Assembly (NCBI RefSeq): GCF_041261445.1
Contig: NZ_JBGCCU010000009.1
Coordinates: 124,001-188,000, forward strand
Direction: 5' to 3'
DNA from: Catenulispora sp. EB89
GTDB taxonomy: Bacteria > Actinomycetota > Actinomycetes > Streptomycetales > Catenulisporaceae
Length of the DNA: 64,000 nucleotides
Shown here: positions 42,448-50,540 of the stretch, one piece after another
How the letters are laid out: each line of letters opens with the position of its first letter
Position numbering within the stretch: the stretch's first letter is position 1
Notes under the pieces: model-generated
Told to the model about the DNA's origin: nothing
What the model saw: the letters and a program-made list of their open reading frames with translations, nothing else
Database searches by the model: none
Position numbers and translations under genes: made by a program

Positions 42448-42963
42448 ATAGGTCCGGCGGTGGTGGCGGGGCCGAAGGCCGCGCCGGCGGCGCTGGTGAA
42501 GAAGACGTTCTGGGCCTTCGCCCAGGATCAGATGCTGTTGCTGCCGTCGCTGGATGAGTAGCTGCCGGAGGGACATCTGGCGGGGTTCGTTGCCGAGTTG
42601 GTCGACGGGGTGTTGGACCTGGCCCCGATCCTGGCCTCCTACACCGAGAGCCGCGGGTTCCCGCCGTATGACCCGCGGCTGATGATGCGGCTGCTGATCT
42701 ACGGCTACACCACCGGGGTGCGCTCCTCGCGGGCGATCGAGCGCAGGTGCGTGGACGATGTGGCGTTCCGCTTCCTGGCGGCGGGGGCAGGCCCTGACTA
42801 CCGGTCGATATCCCGGTTCCGGGCGCGGCACCTGGACGCCTTGGCCGACATTTTCACTCAGTCCCTGCACCTGGCGCACAAGCTGCGGATGGTGAGGATG
42901 GGTCGCGTCGCGCTGGACGGCACCAAGTCGGAGGCGAACGCCTCCAAGCACAAGGCGATGAGC
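42448..42963 (+). pseudogene. IS1182-like transposase remnant
   Basis: The frame encodes the N-terminal third of a DUF772/IS1182-type transposase: LVKKTFWAFAQDQMLLLPSL, then LAPILASYTESRGFPPYDPR, ERRCVDDVAFRFLAAG and finally GTKSEANASKHKAMS. A TAG at 42559-42561 replaces the Trp codon expected in the DE-W-LPEGHLA motif, and another TAG closes the frame upstream at 42445-42447. Homology ends at about 42963, just before the stop of the convergent TetR gene, so the catalytic part is gone. No terminal inverted repeats were identified. Confidence 0.88.
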
Positions 42964-42984
42964 TCGCGGCCCGTGGTGCAACGC

Positions 42985-43749
42985 TCATGCGGAACGCCTC
43001 CGATACGCCCGCTGCCGACACGAAGCCCCGCAGTAGAGCGCGGGACGTCCCGTCGGCGAGGCGTGAAGAGGAGCGCCGCACTCGGCGCACCGGAGACTCG
43101 GAAGGTCCGGCGGACTCGAAACGCTCGGAGTTTCGTAACGCGCATCGGCAGCGAGAGGGCTTTCGTCACACAGCAGCGCCTCGGCGACGAGGTCCACCAG
43201 ACGACCGGACCGCACACCCTCCCGGGCCCGAGACGCCGTAGCCGCGCCGAGTACCAGGGCCCGCACATCCGCCACGTCGAGCTCGGCCCGAATCTGCCCG
43301 GCACGCTGTGCCCTGACCAGCAGTAGACCCAACGCCGCCTCGAAGGCCCGGTTCGCCTCGGGATCCGGAATCAGGCGTTGCTGATCCTCCACATCGACGG
43401 ACTCGCAGACGGCCTTGTTCACGGCGGCTCCGTCCACAAGCTCCCGGAACAGCGTCATGAACGCACGCCCCGGATCCTCGGCGCCCAGCAGCTCAGCGGC
43501 ACGCTCGGTCATCCGCACCAGCCCGCGACTGAACACGGCACGCAGCAGATCCGCTCGAGTCGGGAAGTGCCGATACACCGTCCCGACCCCGACGCCGGCA
43601 CGCTGCGCGATGTCGTCGAAGGACACGGAGATCCCCTGCGCGGACAGCATCTCCCGCGCCGTCTCCAGCAGCAGAGCCCGGTTGCGCATCGCGTCGGCGC
43701 GCCGGGGGAGGGGAAGCGCGGCGCTCTGCGTCTCGCCGGTCGTCGTCAT
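42985..43749 (-). CDS. TetR-family regulator with C-terminal Cys4 motif
   Basis: This 254-residue repressor has an HTH with DDIAQRAGVGVGTVYRHFPT and a helical ligand domain. Its last 35 residues form a putative zinc knuckle (CAECG, then YCGASCRQRAYRRR: C-x2-C ... C-x3-C), which could bind metal or sense oxidation. ATG at 43749 has AAGGAGCG upstream. Two related palindromes with CGGAGAG/CTCTCCG half-sites fill the divergent region before the NTF2-like gene, so it very likely represses itself and the NTF2/tannase operon. Its 3' end abuts the transposase remnant. Confidence 0.9.
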   Translation of the reverse strand: MTTTGETQSAALPLPRRADAMRNRALLLETAREMLSAQGISVSFDDIAQRAGVGVGTVYRHFPTRADLLRAVFSRGLVRMTERAAELLGAEDPGRAFMTLFRELVDGAAVNKAVCESVDVEDQQRLIPDPEANRAFEAALGLLLVRAQRAGQIRAELDVADVRALVLGAATASRAREGVRSGRLVDLVAEALLCDESPLAADARYETPSVSSPPDLPSLRCAECGAPLHASPTGRPALYCGASCRQRAYRRRSA

Positions 43750-43764
43750 CACGCGCTCCTTGAC

Positions 43765-43786
43765 ATACGGAGAGGACTCTCCATAT
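43765..43786. promoter_or_regulatory. TetR operator 1 (imperfect 22-bp palindrome)
   Basis: ATACGGAGAG-ga-CTCTCCATAT has 9 of 10 arm positions complementary. It lies 15 bp from the TetR start and shares half-sites with operator 2. Confidence 0.7.
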
Positions 43787-43794
43787 CGTCCTGT

Positions 43795-43822
43795 CGGTAA
43801 CGGAGAGATCTCTCCGTTACCG
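43795..43822. promoter_or_regulatory. TetR operator 2 (perfect 28-bp palindrome)
   Basis: The half-site CGGTAACGGAGAGA (43795-43808) is followed immediately by its exact reverse complement (43809-43822). The centre is 33 bp from that of operator 1, about three helical turns. It lies 42 bp before the NTF2-like start, in position to block transcription both ways. Confidence 0.8.
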
Positions 43823-43864
43823 GGGAGTGTACCAGCGTTGTCTTCAGTAAGTGGAGGGGCTTTC

Positions 43865-44350
43865 GTGACAGTCACAGGCACAGAGGCAGGCGCGCAGTCG
43901 GCAGCGACGACCGCCGAGGTCATCGAGCGACTGCGAGCGGCGATGGAAAGCGGCCAGAACGAGCAGTTCGTCTCCCAGTTCGCCCCGGACGCGGTCTACG
44001 AAACCCCGTTCGGCCTCGACGGCCCGAAGCGTTGGGAGGGCTTCGAAGCGATCAGCGAGCACCTGCTGGGCGTCGCCGCGAACTCGGCACGCAGCCTCCT
44101 GACGTTCGACAGGGTCACCGTGACCGTCCACCCGGGCGCCGACCCGGAGCAGGCCACGGCCCAGTTCACGATCGAGGGCACGGTCAACGCCACCGGCGAG
44201 CCCTTTGTGCTGCCCTCATCGATCGGCGTCATCCGCGTCCGCGATGGGAAGATCACCGGCTACCAGGACTACACCAACACCCTGCGCGGGGCCCAGATAG
44301 TCGGCGGACTGCAGCAGTTCGCTGCGATGCTGGGGCATGCACAAGGCTGA
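43865..44350 (+). CDS. NTF2/SnoaL-like protein
   Basis: This 161-residue protein has an NTF2-like fold: helix VIERLRAAMESGQNEQFVSQ, then FAPDAVYETPFGL, RWEGFEAISEHL, and beta strands ending VIRVRDGKITGYQDYTN. Members include SnoaL-type cyclases, isomerases and ligand-binding proteins; function here is undefined. GTG at 43865 has GGAGGGG upstream. The tannase-family gene starts inside its last codons (14-bp overlap), so they are co-translated under TetR control. A hydrolase paired with an NTF2-like protein could form an aromatic-ester catabolic unit. Confidence 0.85.
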   Translation: MTVTGTEAGAQSAATTAEVIERLRAAMESGQNEQFVSQFAPDAVYETPFGLDGPKRWEGFEAISEHLLGVAANSARSLLTFDRVTVTVHPGADPEQATAQFTIEGTVNATGEPFVLPSSIGVIRVRDGKITGYQDYTNTLRGAQIVGGLQQFAAMLGHAQG

Positions 44351-46220
44351 ACTCGGCAAGACAGCACTGTCCATCGCATCAGCAGCGCTCATGGCCGCCA
44401 CCGTGGTGTTCGGCATCTCCGGCGCGGCCGCCGAGGCGAAAGTCCCGGCGACCGCGCGGTTCACCCAAGCCGCCGCGAACGCCGCCAAAACCGCCCCCGC
44501 CGCTAACGCCAGCACTACCGCTAACGCCGCTAACGCCAGCACTACCGCCAACGCCAGCAACGGCGCCCGCGCCAGCAACGCTGCCCGCGCCGCAAAGCCC
44601 ACCGCCACCGCCCCCGCCACCACCCCGCTCCTGACCTGCAACCAACTCGCCCACCAAGACTTCGCCACCACCCCCGGCGCCACCACCGAAATCGACTCCG
44701 CCACGCCGCTGGCCGCCACCGACAACCCCCAAGGCCCCTGGGACGCCTGCCAGGTCCAGGGCACCATCGCCCCGCAGATCCAGTTCCAACTCCTGCTCCC
44801 CACCAAGACCTGGCAGGGCGACTACCTCCAGGACGGATGCGGCGGCTACTGCGGCAGCGTCACCATCGCCACCGATGCCGCAGCCGCCTGCGCCCCGCTC
44901 ACCAACGGTGCCTTCGCCGTAGCCGGCGACGACGAGGGCCACGCCGCCGGCTCGGTCCTGTCCGCCGCGTTCGGTGCCGACCCGACGCTCCGCGCCGGCT
45001 TCGGCTACCAGTCAGAGCACGAACTCGCGCTCGCTGCCAAGGCGATCATCGCCCGCTTCTACGGCGCCGCGCCGCACCACTCCTACTTCGACGGCTGCTC
45101 CCAAGGCGGCCACGAAGGCCTCACCGAGGCGCAGCGCTACCCCCGCGACTTCAACGGCGTGATCGCCGGCTCGCCGGCCGGCATCATGACCGAGCTCAAC
45201 GTCTTCTACCAGGCCTGGAACGTGCAGGCGAACACCGCACCGGACGGCTCGCCGATCCTCACCCCCGCCGACCTGGCCCCCCTGCACCAGGCGGTCGTCG
45301 AGGCCTGCGACGCCGCCGACGGCACCCGCGACGGCCTCGTCTCCGACCCGCTCGGCTGCCACTTCGACCCCGCGACTCTGGCGTGCGCTCCCGGCCGCAC
45401 GTCCACCGCCGCCGCCTTCTGCCTCACCCCGGCGCAGATCACGACCGTCCGCAAGCTCTACCAAGGCCCGCGCGACGCCCACGGCACGCTGCTCTACCCC
45501 GGCTGGCAGCTCCCCGGCTCGGAGCTGAACTGGGCCCCCTGGCTGGTCCCCGTCGCGCCCGGCGCCCCGAGCGTCGACCAGACCATCGTCCAGCAGACGC
45601 TGCGCTACATGGTCGAACCCGGCGTCGATCCTACGGCCACGTACCAGGACGTGAAGTTCACCGACGCCGAGTTCACCCGCCTTACCCAGGCCAACGACGG
45701 CATGTACGACGCGACCGACCCCGACCTCAGCGCCTTCCGCGCCGCCGGCGGCAAGCTCCTGCTCTGGGCCGGCTGGGCGGACCCCGAGATCTCCCCGGTC
45801 GGCACCATCGCCTACTACCAGGCGGTCCAGACCGCGATGGGCGGCGAGCACGCCACCGACCAGTTCGCCCGGCTGTTCCTGCTCCCCGGCGTCTCGCACT
45901 GCGGCGGCGGCGACGGCCCGGACCAGTTCGACGCCCTGACCGCGATCACCGACTGGGTCACCGCGGGCAAGGCCCCTGACAGCCTGCTCTCCTCCAGCGT
46001 CGACGCCAACGGCACGACCACCGCCACCCGGCCGGTGTTCCCGTACCCGCGGATCGCCGTCGACACCACCGGCGGCCCGATCGACCAGGCGGCCAGCTAC
46101 ACCGCGCGGCCCGGAACCAGCCTCGGCCCGGTGACCTGGCTCGGCGCCTTCCGCTCCGGCTACGAGACCGTCAGCGGCTGGGTCGATGGACAGTGGGTCA
46201 CCCGCCCCGGCAAGAGCTGA
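44337..46220 (+). CDS. secreted tannase/feruloyl-esterase family protein
   Basis: This 627-residue exported esterase has a signal peptide (ALSIASAALMAATVVFGISG) followed by about 60 residues of Ala/Asn/Thr low complexity with DNA repeats. The tannase domain carries nucleophile Ser255 in DGCSQGGHEG and catalytic His521 in GVSHCGGGDGPD. Cysteines flank both, as in fungal feruloyl esterases where a disulfide holds Ser and His together. It probably cleaves aromatic esters of plant polymers. The start lies within the NTF2-like gene. Confidence 0.9.
   Translation: MHKAELGKTALSIASAALMAATVVFGISGAAAEAKVPATARFTQAAANAAKTAPAANASTTANAANASTTANASNGARASNAARAAKPTATAPATTPLLTCNQLAHQDFATTPGATTEIDSATPLAATDNPQGPWDACQVQGTIAPQIQFQLLLPTKTWQGDYLQDGCGGYCGSVTIATDAAAACAPLTNGAFAVAGDDEGHAAGSVLSAAFGADPTLRAGFGYQSEHELALAAKAIIARFYGAAPHHSYFDGCSQGGHEGLTEAQRYPRDFNGVIAGSPAGIMTELNVFYQAWNVQANTAPDGSPILTPADLAPLHQAVVEACDAADGTRDGLVSDPLGCHFDPATLACAPGRTSTAAAFCLTPAQITTVRKLYQGPRDAHGTLLYPGWQLPGSELNWAPWLVPVAPGAPSVDQTIVQQTLRYMVEPGVDPTATYQDVKFTDAEFTRLTQANDGMYDATDPDLSAFRAAGGKLLLWAGWADPEISPVGTIAYYQAVQTAMGGEHATDQFARLFLLPGVSHCGGGDGPDQFDALTAITDWVTAGKAPDSLLSSSVDANGTTTATRPVFPYPRIAVDTTGGPIDQAASYTARPGTSLGPVTWLGAFRSGYETVSGWVDGQWVTRPGKS
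44503..44549 (+). repeat. 27-bp-period direct repeat in the tannase N-terminal linker
   Basis: GCTAACGCCAGCACTACCGC occurs at 44503-44522 and 44530-44549, within a stretch coding for Ala, Asn, Ser and Thr. Degenerate copies continue for another 50 bp. The period is a multiple of three. Confidence 0.85.
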
Positions 46221-46266
46221 CCTCAGTGCCCGAAGAAGCAGCGAGGTGGCGGTGGACGAAGCCCCG

Positions 46267-46902
46267 CTACCTCAGCTTCTGCAGCGTGACGTCCAGCGCT
46301 TCGAGCACATGCTGACGCGCGGCGGCGGCAGCCGCGTCGGGATCGCGGTTCGTGATCGCCTCAAGGATCTTCGCGTGCCCGGCGACGGCGGTGGCGGCCT
46401 CTTCCCGCGTGTAGAGCCGGGCGATCTCGTGGTTGAAGAAGTGCTGCGAGTTCCGCTCGTTGACCGCCGCCAACCGGGGATTGCCCGAGGCCGCCATGAC
46501 CGCCTCATGGAACGCCTCGTTCAGCGTCACGAGCTCTTCGCGGGGGCGGTCCACGATGGCGGGATCGTCGGCGCCGATCGCCGCGAGCGCCTGCACCGTG
46601 GCGGCGTCGGCCCGTTCGGCGGCCAACCGCGCTGCCATGGCTTCCAGCGCGGCCCGCACCTCGTAGATGTTCTTGATCTCGGCGGCACTGTGTTCGTGCA
46701 CGACGAAACCCCGGCGCGTCGCCACCACCAGGCCTTCGCTGGCCAGCACCTGCAACGCCTCGCGGACCGGGGTGCGCGAGATGTCCAGGCGCTCGGCGAG
46801 CTCACCGGCCACGAGGTGGGTGTTCGGCCGGATGCGGCCCGCGATGATGTCGGAGCGCAGTTGCCGGACGGCTTCTTCGGCGAGGGAGACCGCTGGGGTC
46901 AT
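46267..46902 (-). CDS. GntR-family (FadR/FCD-type) regulator
   Basis: This 211-residue regulator has an N-terminal winged helix (LAERLDISRTPVREALQVLA) and a C-terminal FCD helical domain (EVRAALEAMAARLAAERADA, NEAFHEAVMAASGN). The FCD domain binds organic acids, often with a metal; His in NEAFHEAV, NSQHFFNHEI and AGHAKI are likely ligands. ATG at 46902 has GGAAGGAA upstream and opens the conserved domain; an upstream in-frame start would place the operator inside the gene. A 13-bp-arm palindrome lies 47-78 bp upstream, so it is probably autoregulated. The convergent tannase gene may supply its inducer. Confidence 0.9.
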   Translation of the reverse strand: MTPAVSLAEEAVRQLRSDIIAGRIRPNTHLVAGELAERLDISRTPVREALQVLASEGLVVATRRGFVVHEHSAAEIKNIYEVRAALEAMAARLAAERADAATVQALAAIGADDPAIVDRPREELVTLNEAFHEAVMAASGNPRLAAVNERNSQHFFNHEIARLYTREEAATAVAGHAKILEAITNRDPDAAAAAARQHVLEALDVTLQKLR

Positions 46903-46948
46903 CGGTCCGTGGCTTCCTTCCGGCGCGCTGGGGGGAGCAGCGATCCGA

Positions 46949-46980
46949 GCATAGTGCATGCGGTTGTGCATGCACTATGC
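46949..46980. promoter_or_regulatory. GntR operator (13-bp perfect arms)
   Basis: GCATAGTGCATGC (46949-46961) and GCATGCACTATGC (46968-46980) are exact reverse complements around a 6-bp spacer. The site is placed between the GntR gene and the divergent cutinase-like gene. Confidence 0.75.
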
Positions 46981-47066
46981 CTCCCGGGTGGTGGGTGTGT
47001 CCCTATGGTGGGTCATCACCTACGATGTCTGGAACGCAGCGATGCCCGCGTCTCCAAACAACCCGC

Positions 47067-47086
47067 GCTTCAACGATCGTTGAAGC
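47067..47086. promoter_or_regulatory. 20-bp perfect palindrome upstream of the cutinase-like gene
   Basis: The half-site GCTTCAACGA is followed directly by its reverse complement TCGTTGAAGC, 85 bp before the cutinase-like start. The low GC content and symmetric form suggest a repressor site, possibly of LacI or GntR type; a terminator is less likely because no gene ends nearby. Confidence 0.6.
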
Positions 47087-47170
47087 ATTTGTCCGGCCCG
47101 AACGTCAACTCGATGATTCTCTTGCGCGCACCATGACGCGCCTCACTCGCCGTGTGGCTAAGGGGTACAC

Positions 47171-50100
47171 ATGCGAATCTTGAGAAGGGTGCCGGCGCTC
47201 GTCGCGCTCGTCGGCCTACTTTTGGGAGCGGCGCCGTCGATGGCGCAGGCTGGGCAAAGCCAGCCGACCCGGCCTTCCCACAGCTCTGCCACCGCCAGGC
47301 CCGACACCGCCGCCAAGCCCAACGACATCTTCGTGTGCACGACCTACTGGGTGATCGGCGTGCGCGGCTCGGGCGAGGGCTACGACGGCAACAACCGCAT
47401 GGGTCCGCAGCTGAGCCTCTACGGCGACTACGCCGCCGGCGTCCTGCCGGCCGCCCAGACGACCGTCCAGAGCCTCACCTACGACGCCGTCCCCGTCGGG
47501 CTGGACTACTTCCGCTCCGAGGCCCAGGGCGTCAACAACCTGACCGGCCAGATCCGGAGCATCATCGCCAACTGCCCGGACACCACGATCGGGCTGATGG
47601 GCTACTCCCAGGGCGCCAACGTGGTCCACGACACCGTCAACGGGATCACTTCCAACGAGCGCGCGCACATCGGCGCTCTGGTCATGCTCGCCGATCCGGA
47701 GAGCGTCGGCGGAGCCTCGTACACGATCTCCGTCACCACCGACGGCCAGCCCGGGCACCAGAGCGGCGGCGGCCTGCTGGGCCGTAGCTGGCTGGCGGCG
47801 GACATCTCCAGCCGGTCGACGGAGCTGTGCCTGCAGGGCGACCCGGTCTGTGACTCCCCGGGACTGGACGACCTGTTCGACACCGCGGCGACGCTGGCCT
47901 TCAAGACCTACATCCACACCTACTACGGCCAGTGCTGCGGCTCGGGCTCGGGCTACTACAACTTCCCGCAGCTGATCGGCGAGGGCTTCGGGTACCGGCT
48001 GATGCAGAACACGATCGGCGGCCCGGGCGGCGGCACGGGCCCCGGCCCCGGCGGCGGCGGACCTCCCGGCGGTGGTGGCGGGGGCGGTGGCGGGCCGCAG
48101 CCGGTGACCTCGGTCTACGGGCTCGCCGACGGCACCGTGTTGCAGACCTCTGACACCGGCCGGATCTACAAGATGGTCGGCGGCGCGCCGATCTGGCTGA
48201 CCACCTGTGCCGGCGGTCTGTGCCCGAACCCGCTGCCCACGACCCAGGCCGTGATCAACGCCGGACCGGCCGTCCCGGCCAACGGCGCGACGGCCAGGGA
48301 CGAGGCCGGGAACGTCTTCAAGTTCGCCGGCGGCGCCCCGATCCACTTGGCCAGCTGTGCGGTCGGCTGCGGAGGCATGACCCCGATCTCCGCCGGCAGC
48401 ATCGTCATCAGCGACCACATGCGGCCCGCACCGGCGGACGGGACGACGATCGTCGACGAGCCGGGGGACGTCTTCAAGTTCGTCGGGGGCGCGCCGATCC
48501 ACCTGACCAGCTGCTCAGTGGGCTGCGGTAGTCCGGTGGGGATCAGCGGCGCGTCCATCGCGGGGCTCGATCACATGCGCGGCCAGCCGGCCGACGGCGC
48601 CACGGCCAAGGACGAGGCCGGGAACGTCTTCAAGTTCGCCGGCGGTGCCCCGATCCACCTGGCCAGCTGCGCCGTGGGCTGCGGCAGCCCGGTGCCGATC
48701 ACCGCCGGCAGCATCGTGATCGTCGACCACATGCGGCCCGCGCCCGCCGACGGGACGACGATCGTCGACGAGCCGGGGGATGTCTTCAAGTTCGTCGGGG
48801 GTGCCCCGATCCACCTGGCCAGCTGCGCGGTCGGCTGCGGCAGTCCGGTGGGGATCAGCGGCGCGTCCATCGCAGGGCTCGATCACATGCTGCCGGTGCC
48901 GGCGGACGGAGCGACCGTCATCGACGAGCCGGGGGACGTCTTCCGCTTCGCCGGCGGCGCGCCGATCCACCTGAGCGACTGCGGAATCGGCTGCGGCGCC
49001 CCGGTGTCGATCAGCGGCGCGGCGATCATCAACAACGACCACATGCGTCCGGTCCCCGCCGACAACACGGTGGTCCGGACCGAGAGCGGCCGGCTCTACA
49101 AGTTCGCCGGCGGCGCGCCGTTCTACCTGACCTCCTGCCAGCCCGGCGGCTGCGAGCACTGGGTTCAGGTCAACCAGTGGAGCGTGGACACCCGCGACCA
49201 CATGAACGCGGCCCCGGCCGACGGCACGAACGTGGTCACGGTCGAGGACGGAACGCACTACCAGGCGGCGGCCGGCGAGGTGGACCTGGCTGACCGGTGC
49301 AGTGCCGGCGGCTGCGGCTCGGCGGTCATCGTGAATCAGGGCTCGATCACCCCGTACGCGCAGTCGACGGCGAACCGCGGTCCGGGCTTCGGCGAGCTGG
49401 CCCGGTACTGGAACGGATCCGACCACTTCACCGCGGTCGGCGACGTCCCGGCCGGATACCGGTTCGAGGGACCGCTCGGAATGCTGGAGCGTGCCCAGGT
49501 CCCCGGCACCGTGCCGCTCCAGGCCTGCATGTTCCACGGGACGGACGAGTTCAGCTCGCTCGACCCGACCTGCGAGGGCCAGACGGTGATCGGCACGCTC
49601 GGCTTCATCTACAGCTCGCCGCCGACCGACCAGCCGTCGCTGCCGTTCTACCGGTGCCTGGTCGCCGCGAACGGCGAGCACTTCGACGCCAACGACCCGA
49701 ACTGCGAGGGCCAGACCACCGAACACCTGCTCGGCTACACCATCGCCTACGCCAACTACACCCGCTACAGCAACAGCACCACCCACTGGTCCAGCACTCG
49801 GGGCATCCCCGCGGGCTTCCAGCCGGAGTGGACGTTCGGCATGCTGCCGATGACCCAGCAGCCGGGCACGGTTCCGCTGTTCAGCTGCATGCAGAACGGG
49901 ACGCTGGAGTTCACCTCGACCGACGCCAACTGCGAGGGGCAGGCTACGGTCGCGCGGATCGGCTTCATCTGGACCACACAACCCTCCGGCCTGCCGACCG
50001 TGCCGATCTACCGCTGCCTGCTCACCGCCACCGGGGACCACTTCGACTCGTTCGACTCCGGATGCGAGGGTCAGCACACTGAGTTCCAGCTCGGGTATCT

Positions 50101-50476
50101 GCTGGCCCGGACCCAGCTGTCGCGTACGGTGAGCGACGACGGACACCACCGCTCGACCAACGGCGGCGCGCTGCCGTCCGGGTTCCGACTGGAAGGTGCC
50201 TTCGGCTACCTGTCCTGGACCGACGAGCCGGGTACGCAGCTGCTGTACAGCTGCCAGTACGCCGGCGGCGAGTTCGACTCGCTCGACCCCACGTGCGCCG
50301 GCTACACGGTCAACGGGCCGCTCGGGTACATCTGGCAGCAGCCTCCGGCCTCCGTGTCGAGCGCGGAGATCTTCCGGTGCCTCACGACCACCGGGGACCA
50401 CTTCGACTCGGCCGACCCGAACTGCGAAGGCCAGCACAACGAGGGCCCGTTGGGCTACGTCGAGCAACGAATCTGA
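47171..50476 (+). CDS. large secreted cutinase-like esterase with two kinds of repeat modules
   Basis: This 1101-residue exported protein has a signal peptide (about residues 1-27) and a cutinase domain (about 50-285) with nucleophile Ser146 in LMGYSQGANVV; Asp224 and His249 fit the triad. A Gly/Pro linker follows. Next comes a block of about eight 52-residue repeats with the pattern PADGTTIVDEPGDVFKFVGG and APIHLTSC, nearly identical at DNA level. The C-terminal third holds three modules of about 120 residues built from CEGQ and GDHFDS/GEHFDA motifs. The same module ends the next gene's product. It may bind and hydrolyse polyester or lipid-rich plant or fungal surfaces. ATG at 47171 is the natural signal-peptide start; no strong Shine-Dalgarno was seen. 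Confidence 0.88.
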   Translation: MRILRRVPALVALVGLLLGAAPSMAQAGQSQPTRPSHSSATARPDTAAKPNDIFVCTTYWVIGVRGSGEGYDGNNRMGPQLSLYGDYAAGVLPAAQTTVQSLTYDAVPVGLDYFRSEAQGVNNLTGQIRSIIANCPDTTIGLMGYSQGANVVHDTVNGITSNERAHIGALVMLADPESVGGASYTISVTTDGQPGHQSGGGLLGRSWLAADISSRSTELCLQGDPVCDSPGLDDLFDTAATLAFKTYIHTYYGQCCGSGSGYYNFPQLIGEGFGYRLMQNTIGGPGGGTGPGPGGGGPPGGGGGGGGGPQPVTSVYGLADGTVLQTSDTGRIYKMVGGAPIWLTTCAGGLCPNPLPTTQAVINAGPAVPANGATARDEAGNVFKFAGGAPIHLASCAVGCGGMTPISAGSIVISDHMRPAPADGTTIVDEPGDVFKFVGGAPIHLTSCSVGCGSPVGISGASIAGLDHMRGQPADGATAKDEAGNVFKFAGGAPIHLASCAVGCGSPVPITAGSIVIVDHMRPAPADGTTIVDEPGDVFKFVGGAPIHLASCAVGCGSPVGISGASIAGLDHMLPVPADGATVIDEPGDVFRFAGGAPIHLSDCGIGCGAPVSISGAAIINNDHMRPVPADNTVVRTESGRLYKFAGGAPFYLTSCQPGGCEHWVQVNQWSVDTRDHMNAAPADGTNVVTVEDGTHYQAAAGEVDLADRCSAGGCGSAVIVNQGSITPYAQSTANRGPGFGELARYWNGSDHFTAVGDVPAGYRFEGPLGMLERAQVPGTVPLQACMFHGTDEFSSLDPTCEGQTVIGTLGFIYSSPPTDQPSLPFYRCLVAANGEHFDANDPNCEGQTTEHLLGYTIAYANYTRYSNSTTHWSSTRGIPAGFQPEWTFGMLPMTQQPGTVPLFSCMQNGTLEFTSTDANCEGQATVARIGFIWTTQPSGLPTVPIYRCLLTATGDHFDSFDSGCEGQHTEFQLGYLLARTQLSRTVSDDGHHRSTNGGALPSGFRLEGAFGYLSWTDEPGTQLLYSCQYAGGEFDSLDPTCAGYTVNGPLGYIWQQPPASVSSAEIFRCLTTTGDHFDSADPNCEGQHNEGPLGYVEQRI

Positions 50477-50479
50477 CCG

Positions 50480-50540
50480 CGAAGACATCTAGAGCAATGA
50501 GACATCTACAGCGATGAGACATCCACGACCATGAGACAAG
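50480..50540 (+). repeat. 17-bp repeats creating two tiny ORFs that chain into the next gene
   Basis: Degenerate 17-bp units place ATG AGA CA at 50497, 50514 and 50531. The first ATG opens MRHLQR and stops at 50515-50517, overlapping the second ATG as ATGA. The second opens MRHPRP and stops at 50532-50534, overlapping the third ATG the same way. The third ATG is the start of the glycoside-hydrolase-like gene. Confidence 0.8.
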
